Shown here one piece after another: positions 1-5,874 of a stretch of 17,991 bases of DNA. Each line of letters begins with the position of its first letter. The first letter of the stretch is position 1. The notes beneath the pieces are model-generated. The model saw nothing but the letters and a program-made list of their open reading frames with translations, was not told the DNA's origin and did no database searches. This DNA is from an uncultured Eubacterium sp. Its GTDB lineage: Bacteria; Bacillota; Clostridia; Lachnospirales; Lachnospiraceae. The stretch lies in NCBI GenBank assembly GCA_900547255.1, contig URGC01000046.1:1-17991 (forward strand), written 5' to 3'. The translations under genes were made by a program, and so were the position numbers.

Positions 1-321
1 ATCTATCGGTGTCACAAGATTGACATCACCCTCAAGAGGCGATAACCCAACTCTCTCAACAAGATACTGGCAGGACTCAACATTACCTGACATAGCAGCA
101 TAATGAAGCATGCTTCTATGCTGGTCATCATGAATATTCATATTAGCCCTTGAATACTCAACTATGTATCTTATTATCTTAAGATTGCCTGTCTTAGCTG
201 CAAGCAGCGCCATTGACACTCCATCCTTATCTTTGCTATCTATAAGTGATGGTTCATCTTCAAGAATTCTCTTTATCTCCTGTAACTTTTCAAGATATAT
301 AGCATCTTCTAATGTACCCAT
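1..321 (-). CDS. Ankyrin-repeat protein, 5' part (runs off the window)
   Basis: I translated this by hand: 107 codons are open from an ATG at 321 to the window edge, so the C-terminus is missing. The protein starts MGTLEDAIYLEKLQEIKRIL. Two ankyrin-like units are visible: residues about 31-63 contain DGVSMALLAAKTGNLKIIRY, and residues about 65-98 contain RSMLHYAAMSGNVESCQYLV. Both show the helix-turn-helix pattern (xLHxAAxxGNxxxxxxLv) of the family. Ankyrin repeats are protein-binding scaffolds, so a precise role cannot be assigned. There is no signal peptide in the visible part, suggesting a cytosolic protein. A purine-rich AAGGGGG lies about 5 nt before the ATG and supports the start. It is transcribed away from the transporter operon's terminator and has its own leader, described separately. 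Confidence 0.85.
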   Translation of the reverse strand, partial: MGTLEDAIYLEKLQEIKRILEDEPSLIDSKDKDGVSMALLAAKTGNLKIIRYIVEYSRANMNIHDDQHRSMLHYAAMSGNVESCQYLVERVGLSPLEGDVNLVTPID

Positions 322-357
322 ATAACCCCCTTCGGCAGTTAGTTACAATCCGGCTTA

Positions 358-426
358 AATGCATCTGCACTTTTGTACATCTGTACTTTTGTACATCTGT
401 ACTATTGTACATTTCATACCATGTAC
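358..426. repeat. Phased GTAC array (8-bp period; 16-bp tandem unit)
   Basis: The unit TGTACATCTGTACTTT repeats with a 16-bp period at 374, 390 and (diverged) 406; a degenerate copy precedes it near 358. The palindromic tetramer GTAC occurs at 375, 383, 391, 399 and 407, exactly every 8 bp, and again at 423 after one skipped position. A degenerate GCAC sits at 367. The array lies between the likely promoter and start codon of the ankyrin gene, so it is in that gene's 5' leader. It could be an operator array or an RNA element; its function is unknown. Confidence 0.75.
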
Positions 427-445
427 TATGCCCGACTGCTTGTCT

Positions 446-454
446 ATTATACCA
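446..454 (-). promoter_or_regulatory. Extended -10 promoter for the ankyrin gene
   Basis: On the minus strand TGG-TATAAT is a perfect sigma-A -10 (plus 446-451) preceded by a TGn extension. No good -35 sits at 16-18 bp; TTGCCA is present but only 14 bp away. Predicted start is near 439, giving a leader of roughly 115-120 nt that carries the GTAC array. Confidence 0.55.
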
Positions 455-540
455 TTAAATTGTACTGGCAATCTACATATTTTGCCCGTTTTTCCTGCTA
501 AGGCACAGAAATTATTCCTGATATAATCAGGCACAACTCA

Positions 541-567
541 AAAAGGAGCCGGTAAAACCGGCTCCTA
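541..567 (-). terminator. Rho-independent terminator of the sugar ABC transporter operon
   Basis: Read on the minus strand, a perfect 10-bp stem AGGAGCCGGT / ACCGGCTCCT closes a 3-nt TTT loop and is followed by a T run. It starts 20 nt after the stop codon of the LplC-type permease gene. Confidence 0.93.
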
Positions 568-587
568 AGATATTACATAAGTTTTAA

Positions 588-1451
588 TTACTCCTTAACG
601 GCACCTACGTTAACGCCCTGTACGAAGTACTTCTGGCAGAATGGGTAAATAACTGCGAATGGTAATACCGCAACAATAACCGTAGCAGAAGCAATTGTGT
701 TAGGGTCAACCGCATCATCATTAGGGATATCAGACTCCATAACCATGCTTCGCAGCTTGATCTGGAAGTTGAATAACTTGTTATCTGTAATGTAGATCTT
801 GAAGTTTGTATAATCATTCCAGAATGAAACGGCAAACATAAGACCGATTGATGCAAGGGCTGCCTTTGAAAGTGGAAGAACGATTGTGAAGAATATTCTC
901 ATAGGAGAACAACCATCGATCTCCGCCGCCTCGAACAGCGATTCTGGTATACCTTCGAAGAAGTTTCGCATCAATACCAGATTATATACGTTAATAGCCA
1001 TTGGGAGAATAACTGCCCAAAGTGTATTAAGTAAGTGTAATTCCTTCATAACGAGGTACTTAGGAATCATACCACCATCGAAAATCATAGTGAAAAGAAG
1101 CATGTAAGCAAGGAAGTTTCTTCCTGGCATCTCCCACTGAATCAATACATAACCACCGAGTGTTACAAGTAACAAACCAAGGAATGTACCAATAACTGTT
1201 GTAATACATGAAATAACGAATGGTCTGTAGATTGACTGTCTTGTTATAACGGCATTATAACCACCCCATGTGAACTCGTTTGCTATCCACTTAAAACCGT
1301 ATGATGACTGAGCATCAAAGGAGTCAATGATAACCTTCCACATTGGGAGTAAGATGAATAACGAAATTAAAATGAATATAAGTCCGTTAACAAGAGGGAA
1401 GATTTTGAATTTTTTCTTTTTCTTATTTAAAACTATCTGATTATCACTCAT
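588..1451 (-). CDS. Carbohydrate ABC transporter permease, LplC/YtcP type (CUT1)
   Basis: One of the two inner-membrane subunits of a CUT1-type sugar importer. 287 residues, the usual length. Segments rich in hydrophobic residues lie at about 18-42, 78-104, 112-130, 140-162, 198-214 and 255-275, giving the six-helix BPD_transp_1 fold. The cytoplasmic EAA loop that docks on the ATPase is clear at residues 174-193 (EAAEIDGCSPMRIFFTIVLP). The C-terminus KYFVQGVNVGAVKE is characteristic of LplC/YtcP relatives. A strong AAGGAGG stands about 9 nt before the ATG. It lies 13 nt downstream of the LplB-type permease and is the last gene before the terminator. By analogy with YtcQ/YteP/YtcP of Bacillus the substrate may be a plant-cell-wall oligosaccharide, but the sequence does not prove this. 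Confidence 0.93.
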   Translation of the reverse strand: MSDNQIVLNKKKKKFKIFPLVNGLIFILISLFILLPMWKVIIDSFDAQSSYGFKWIANEFTWGGYNAVITRQSIYRPFVISCITTVIGTFLGLLLVTLGGYVLIQWEMPGRNFLAYMLLFTMIFDGGMIPKYLVMKELHLLNTLWAVILPMAINVYNLVLMRNFFEGIPESLFEAAEIDGCSPMRIFFTIVLPLSKAALASIGLMFAVSFWNDYTNFKIYITDNKLFNFQIKLRSMVMESDIPNDDAVDPNTIASATVIVAVLPFAVIYPFCQKYFVQGVNVGAVKE

Positions 1452-1464
1452 TATCTAACCCTCC

Positions 1465-2934
1465 TTATACGATACCACGTCCACGAACCTTCTTACTTGC
1501 CCAGTTACAGCCAAGTACAAGGATCATACCGACGAATGACTTAAACAAACCAACTGCTGTTGAATAACCATAGTCTGAGTTACCAGAACCGAATGTCTTA
1601 TCATAGATATATGTCTGTAAAACATCGGCAACAGCAACTACGGCATCGTTCTTTGTAACGAATACTGATTCGAAAAGGTTCATAACCTTAGCAAGGTTAA
1701 GAATGAATACAGTAATAATAGTGTTAGCCAAAGCTGGAAGTGTGATATGTAATAATCTGTTCCAACGGTTAGCACCATCAATCTGTGCAGCCTCATAGAG
1801 GTCTGGACTAATACCTGATAAAGTAGCAAGGAAAAGGATAGTTCCCCAACCTGTATCTTTCCAGATATTCATAATATAGAACATACTTCTCCAATATCTT
1901 GTATCACCAAGGAAATATATTGGTTCAGATATGATATTTGCATTAATTAAAATGCTGTTAACAACACCTGTTGCGTTAGGATCAAGGATCATCTTGAATA
2001 CAGATGCAACAACAACCCATGACATGAAGTGAGGGAGGTATACAATTGTCTGTACTGTCTTCTTGAAGCCTAAGTTAACGATCTCATTAAGAAGAAGTGA
2101 GATGATAACAGCCATACCAGTGTTAAGAACTAACTTAGTTAATGAAAGAATAAGTGTATTTCTGAATGATCTCCAGAAATAGATATCGTTAGTGAACATT
2201 CTGTTAAAGTGATAAAGACCTACATAATATGGAGCCTTAATTACATACTTAGTGAATGCGAAACGACATCCGAGCATTGGCCAGTAGAAGAATAATATAA
2301 CCATTATAAATACTGGTAAATACATAAGGTAGAATCCTCTGTAATAGAAGATCTTTGTCCATACACTCTGATTAATAGAGTTAGAAAGGAATCTCTTGTC
2401 AACGCCAAGATCCTTCTTGAAGTACTTTACAATATCAAAGAAACATCCTGCTATTGCAACGATAACACCGATGATAATAACAAACATACCGCAACCAATT
2501 GCGTACTTACTATCACCATTACCATTAGATAACAGATCTGTTAATGAATAAATATTGTACTTATTTCTTCCTGTATAACCTCTGAAGTTAACAGCGAAGA
2601 ATGAAACTAAATAAAGAACAAAGCTTAAAGCTGTTGTTATAATCGAAATTTTTTCTCTCTTTGCAACTACTAACAGAATTGAAGCAACGAGAAGGAGCAG
2701 ATATATGTACCATAAAGCAGCTATATCAATATTCATGAAGCTGTAGGCATCAAAAACTAATTCCTTATCAGTATTCTGAACGAATGGCAACATACTTCCG
2801 ATCATCGCAATAACAATACCAATTATTGCAACAAGCTTAATGTTAGCAGTAGCTCGTTCATCTGCTAAAGCGCCACATCTTGGGCAAACCTTAGCGTGCT
2901 TAGGTAATTCTGCATTACAAGACTTACATTGCAT
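1465..2934 (-). CDS. LplB/YteP-type sugar ABC permease with N-terminal zinc-ribbon and extra membrane domain
   Basis: The partner permease of the CUT1 importer, but 489 residues against about 300-320 for the family. Residues 1-22 form a zinc ribbon with two CxxC knuckles (C3xxC6 and C17PRC20). Residues about 32-168 hold four hydrophobic helices (about 33-51, 73-92, 97-115, 146-166) not found in typical LplB. The ordinary permease starts near residue 190, with six further helices and a good EAA loop at 381-400 (EAAQIDGANRWNRLLHITLP). I chose the start at 2934 (MQCKSC) because a GAGGG lies 7 nt before it; the ATG at 2940 would leave only 1 nt. The gene lies 144 nt downstream of the binding-protein gene, behind a long hairpin. 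The reading frame is intact throughout, so I take the fusion to be real and not a sequencing artefact. What the extension senses or binds is unknown. Confidence 0.9.
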   Translation of the reverse strand: MQCKSCNAELPKHAKVCPRCGALADERATANIKLVAIIGIVIAMIGSMLPFVQNTDKELVFDAYSFMNIDIAALWYIYLLLLVASILLVVAKREKISIITTALSFVLYLVSFFAVNFRGYTGRNKYNIYSLTDLLSNGNGDSKYAIGCGMFVIIIGVIVAIAGCFFDIVKYFKKDLGVDKRFLSNSINQSVWTKIFYYRGFYLMYLPVFIMVILFFYWPMLGCRFAFTKYVIKAPYYVGLYHFNRMFTNDIYFWRSFRNTLILSLTKLVLNTGMAVIISLLLNEIVNLGFKKTVQTIVYLPHFMSWVVVASVFKMILDPNATGVVNSILINANIISEPIYFLGDTRYWRSMFYIMNIWKDTGWGTILFLATLSGISPDLYEAAQIDGANRWNRLLHITLPALANTIITVFILNLAKVMNLFESVFVTKNDAVVAVADVLQTYIYDKTFGSGNSDYGYSTAVGLFKSFVGMILVLGCNWASKKVRGRGIV

Positions 2935-2993
2935 CTTCATACCCTCTTTCTTATATTTTTCTTAAAGCCTACATCATCATATAGATTCATAAG

Positions 2994-3050
2994 CTAAAAT
3001 CAAATCCGCACCAGATGCCCACAATGTGGGCATCCCGATGTGGATTTTAG
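2994..3050 (-). promoter_or_regulatory. Intercistronic hairpin between binding-protein and permease genes
   Basis: A perfect 9-bp inner stem (GATGCCCAC 3014-3022 / GTGGGCATC 3026-3034, 3-nt loop) sits inside an outer stem (3002-3010 with 3039-3047, one G-T pair). CTAAAATC at 2994-3001 can alternatively pair with GATTTTAG at 3043-3050. No uninterrupted T run follows on the minus strand. That fits a partial attenuator or mRNA-stabilising barrier that keeps binding protein above permease, better than a full terminator. Confidence 0.7.
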
Positions 3051-3078
3051 TAAGATTGGTTATATAAACCTATAAAAA

Positions 3079-4665
3079 TTACTTGTTAAGTGAAGCAAGG
3101 ATCTGGTCTACATATGTCTTAACCTGCTGGTTGTAGTAATCCATACCCTGATCTATTGTCCAGTCACCAAGAGCAACCTTAGCAACAACCTCATTTCTTG
3201 CCTTGTTAACATCGTTGAGGTAATCACTTGTAGCATCTGTCATAGGAACTGCCTTAACCTGCTCACAGTTGTTAGCGAACCACTCACCATTCTTCTGAGC
3301 GATTTCTGCAACTGTAGGAGCTGGAATACCATCCTTAAGCTTGCCTAAAGCAAGAATTGGATCAATGTGGTTCTTGTTAATAAGAGTATTTGGCTTCTCT
3401 GGAGATGGAAGGAAGTGGAACTGACCTTCTGTGTAATCTGTTCCCTTGTCTTCTTTACCCTTTACTGTAACTGTCTCAGCCTTTGTATCCCAGTGTGTTC
3501 CCTTAGCGCCGGCTTCCCAAGCTATCTGAACATCACCACCATCGAGCATTGTGTCGATGAAATACTTGAAGATACCTTCTGGGTTCTGAGCCTTCTCTGT
3601 GATACACCAAGCTGGTGCTAATCTCTCAACATACTTACCAAGTTCCTTGATAGGGTTGATAGCTATCAACTCAGCATCAAGTCCCTTGCTCTTAAGGTTC
3701 TTTGTTAATGACTCAGCCCATGTACCAGCCCAGTATGTGAATACACCAGCCTCTGTAGAAGCATCTGTTGAATAGAACTTGTTACGAGCATCGGCTGTTG
3801 TCTGACCATTAGAAGCCTTATCAATAACGCCATCAGCAACGGCTGTCTGAATTCTCTTAAGAGCATCCTTCATAGCCTGCTCTGAGAAACCATCAACATA
3901 CTTGCCTGATGTGTTCTGATAGAATGAATACTGAGCCTTCTGGAAGAATTCTGGAAGGTAGTTTGTATAAGGAGCTTCATTAGATACGAAACCTGGAGCT
4001 GAAATTACATAGTGACCAGCTGAAGCAGCCATCTGCTTTAAGTAGCCATAGTATGTATTGAAGTCCATAGTAACATTCTCAACCTTAGATACATCAATAC
4101 CAGCCTTTGTTAACCAAGCTTTCTTGATGTATGTACAGCAACCATTACCACGATATGGTGAGAATCCGTACATAGCTTTCTTTCCGTCATCGCCAACTAC
4201 CTGAAGAGATGAAAGAACGTTGTCTGCTGTAGCGATAAGTCTGCCTGAATTCTTTGTCTCTGAATTGTTCCAAGCGTCTGTCATATTCCAAAGCATTCCG
4301 TTAGCTGCATATAATGCATAGTAATCAGATGAAAGAAGAACTACGTCTGCCTCTGAACCTGATGTGAATGCACTCTTAACTGCATCATAGTAGCTTGAGT
4401 GAGGTGGACGAACCCAGTTGATTGTTCCTTCTGCAAGACCAGTAACCTGTTCAAGGTACTTGTAGAATGCCTTAGCACCATTCTCCTCTGATAATACTGT
4501 GTTATCAACCATTACTGAGAATGAAGTTGGCTTAGTAACTTCCTTTTTAGAATTGTTTGCGCTTCCTCCGTTAGAAGCTGCTCCGTTGTTGCCACATGCA
4601 ACAAGACCCATTACAGATGTAAGTGTAAGACCTACTGCTGTAAGTTTCTTAACTGTTTTTTTCAT
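3079..4665 (-). CDS. Extracellular solute-binding lipoprotein of the sugar ABC transporter (LplA/YtcQ-like)
   Basis: Captures the sugar outside the membrane and delivers it to the two permeases encoded downstream. 528 residues, in the long size class of LplA/YtcQ-type binding proteins. It starts with a lipoprotein signal: KK positives, a hydrophobic stretch, and a lipobox L21-V-A-C24 followed by GNNGAASNGGSANNS, a flexible Gly/Ser/Asn linker. The mature part has a Trp/Tyr-rich composition typical of sugar binders (for example the WNMTDAW segment). The frame is open 44 codons further upstream, but the ATG at 4665 is preferred: AAGGAGGG precedes it (spacing about 12 nt), the signal peptide begins there, and the promoter maps inside the upstream extension. 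First gene of the operon. The ATPase must come from elsewhere, as is common for Firmicute CUT1 systems that share an MsmX/MsmK protein. Confidence 0.93.
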   Translation of the reverse strand: MKKTVKKLTAVGLTLTSVMGLVACGNNGAASNGGSANNSKKEVTKPTSFSVMVDNTVLSEENGAKAFYKYLEQVTGLAEGTINWVRPPHSSYYDAVKSAFTSGSEADVVLLSSDYYALYAANGMLWNMTDAWNNSETKNSGRLIATADNVLSSLQVVGDDGKKAMYGFSPYRGNGCCTYIKKAWLTKAGIDVSKVENVTMDFNTYYGYLKQMAASAGHYVISAPGFVSNEAPYTNYLPEFFQKAQYSFYQNTSGKYVDGFSEQAMKDALKRIQTAVADGVIDKASNGQTTADARNKFYSTDASTEAGVFTYWAGTWAESLTKNLKSKGLDAELIAINPIKELGKYVERLAPAWCITEKAQNPEGIFKYFIDTMLDGGDVQIAWEAGAKGTHWDTKAETVTVKGKEDKGTDYTEGQFHFLPSPEKPNTLINKNHIDPILALGKLKDGIPAPTVAEIAQKNGEWFANNCEQVKAVPMTDATSDYLNDVNKARNEVVAKVALGDWTIDQGMDYYNQQVKTYVDQILASLNK

Positions 4666-4731
4666 AAACCTATAAACCCTCCTTATCGGTTTCCGGGGGC
4701 TACGACCCCTGTTCATATTTAAGACAAACGT

Positions 4732-4760
4732 ATAATACCATTTTTGTGCTATTTTAACAA
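4732..4760 (-). promoter_or_regulatory. Sigma-A promoter of the sugar ABC transporter operon
   Basis: On the minus strand TTGTTA (plus 4755-4760), a 17-bp spacer, then TATTAT (plus 4732-4737) with an upstream TG extension. Predicted start is near 4725, about 60 nt before the ATG. The leader holds a small GGGG-6 nt-CCCC hairpin (4696-4709) ahead of the Shine-Dalgarno. Confidence 0.75.
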
Positions 4761-4797
4761 GACTATTTTGAACAATTCTTGTATTTTTTTTGTTCAT

Positions 4798-5047
4798 TTT
4801 GTGAAAATGCTGTATTCATGCGGTTTGCGAGCACCGTAAATTTTAACATTTTTCGACACATTTATTAAAAAATATACTTTATCAATGATTTTTCGACTGA
4901 TTATATTCAGTTTTTTATGTAAATTTTGCACTATGCTAATGATTTTTTATGTCATTTTTTATATCATTTTTACTATAACACTACAGTTTTTTTAGTTTTT
5001 TATACTTCTTTTGTGATAATTTACCATTATAAATCCATGTTTCTTCT
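4798..5047. other. AT-rich gene-free stretch upstream of the transporter promoter
   Basis: No credible gene. T-tracts of 4-7 nt (A-tracts on the transcribed strand) are centred near 4913, 4925, 4945, 4957, 4969, 4990 and 4998. Most gaps are about 12 or 20 bp, a pattern expected to bend DNA. The 10-mer ATTTTTCGAC is repeated at 4848-4857 and 4888-4897; on the minus strand it reads GTCGAAAAAT, and the copy at 4852-4858 gives the exact Spo0A-box core TGTCGAA. I see no clear terminator for yigZ, which ends at 5048. Confidence 0.5.
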
Positions 5048-5686
5048 TTATAAAATAACTGCCGAATTATCGCTTTTGTAAAATTGCACATTCTGCTCTT
5101 TATTAAGCTGTATTTTGCCAGCAAATTCGTCCTTCAAAGTCTTCTCAAGCCTGCCTTCAAGCTGGTTGTCTGCGACAATCTTAAATACCACATTTTCTTC
5201 ATAGAGCGTATCGAGCACCGGTATATCCATTGATGCAAATATGTATTGCAATTTGCCGATGCTGTTATAATCAGTCTGGATACTGCACACAATTCCGGCA
5301 GTGACATCTGTGAGCTGTGCATTTTCAAGAGCCAGCCTGGCTGCACTGCTGTATGCCTTAACAAGTCCGCCTGTTCCAAGCAGTGTTCCTCCAAAATATC
5401 TTGTCACTACAACAAGGCAGTTCGTTACGTCACTTCCTGCAAGCACGTCCATCATAGGCTTTCCTGCCGTTCCAGAAGGTTCACCATCATCGCTGAATCT
5501 TCTCTCCATCCCGTCATCGCCGCATATATATGCGTAACAGTTATGTCTGGCATCATAATATTTCTTCTTAATAAGATTAACTTTATCTATCGCATCCTCC
5601 GGCGATGCAACATTAAGCACAATGCCTATAAAACGCGATTTCTTCTCCACAATCTCAGCATTGCCTGTCTTTAACACTCTTTTCAT
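5048..5686 (-). CDS. yigZ: YigZ/IMPACT family protein (UPF0029 + DUF1949)
   Basis: 212 residues, the normal length. The N-terminal IMPACT/UPF0029 domain (about 1-115) is recognised from EIVEKKSRFIG, DARHNCYAYICG, RRFSDDGEPSGTAGKPMMDV, the VVTRYFGGTLLGTGGLVKAY segment and YSSAARLAL. The C-terminal ferredoxin-like DUF1949 domain follows from about 135. In eukaryotes IMPACT modulates Gcn2 and translation control; the bacterial role is not settled, although the fold resembles EF-G domain IV. The protein should be cytosolic. The nearest Shine-Dalgarno (AGGAAGGA) is about 15 nt upstream, longer than ideal, but no better start exists and the ATG places the domain correctly. It is monocistronic, with its own TTGACA promoter shared back to back with the PBP gene. 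Confidence 0.93.
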   Translation of the reverse strand: MKRVLKTGNAEIVEKKSRFIGIVLNVASPEDAIDKVNLIKKKYYDARHNCYAYICGDDGMERRFSDDGEPSGTAGKPMMDVLAGSDVTNCLVVVTRYFGGTLLGTGGLVKAYSSAARLALENAQLTDVTAGIVCSIQTDYNSIGKLQYIFASMDIPVLDTLYEENVVFKIVADNQLEGRLEKTLKDEFAGKIQLNKEQNVQFYKSDNSAVIL

Positions 5687-5756
5687 ACTATTAATCTACA
5701 TTCCTTCCTATAGATTTTTCTATTAACCATTAAAAATGTCAGTCATTGCCGCTTCT

Positions 5757-5785
5757 ATTATGCTGAAAATTATATAATTTGTCAA
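5757..5785 (-). promoter_or_regulatory. Sigma-A promoter of yigZ
   Basis: On the minus strand a consensus TTGACA (plus 5780-5785), a 17-bp spacer and CATAAT (plus 5757-5762). Predicted start is near 5750, about 65 nt before the ATG. The -35 overlaps that of the opposing PBP promoter by five bases. Confidence 0.8.
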
Positions 5786-5807
5786 AGAGATGTCTTTGTG
5801 ATATAAT
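5779..5807 (+). promoter_or_regulatory. Sigma-A promoter of the class A PBP gene
   Basis: TTGTCA (5779-5784), a 17-bp spacer, then a perfect TATAAT (5802-5807) with a TGn extension at 5799-5801. Predicted start is near 5814. It looks vegetative and lacks sporulation sigma features. Confidence 0.85.
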
Positions 5808-5810
5808 TTC

Positions 5811-5835
5811 ATGGCATAAGTGCCATCTGATGGCA
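5811..5835 (+). promoter_or_regulatory. Overlapping inverted repeats at the PBP transcription start
   Basis: ATGGCA (5811-5816), TGCCAT (5821-5826) and ATGGCA (5830-5835) make two mutually exclusive hairpins sharing the central arm, with 4-nt and 3-nt loops. They lie at the predicted +1 and could be a repressor operator or a switchable leader RNA structure. Confidence 0.45.
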
Positions 5836-5874
5836 TATTTAATCAAAGACTTATGAAAGGCATGGTTACTTAAT

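Noticed and set aside
358..426. The tandem repeat as a CRISPR array
   Set aside because: The unit is 16 bp with no unique spacers, and there are no cas genes.
3064..4676. 13-bp direct repeat ATAAACCTATAAA at 3064-3076 and 4664-4676 flanking the binding-protein gene
   Set aside because: AT-rich and short; no transposase or terminal inverted repeats, so chance or shared codon/leader composition is enough.
4666..4797. 44-codon N-terminal extension of the solute-binding protein
   Set aside because: It would bury the lipoprotein signal peptide, and the promoter and Shine-Dalgarno lie inside it.
4801..4820. Catabolite-response (cre)-like TGAAAATGC...TTCA upstream of the transporter
   Set aside because: The half-sites are too far apart and the central CG is missing, so it does not fit the cre consensus.
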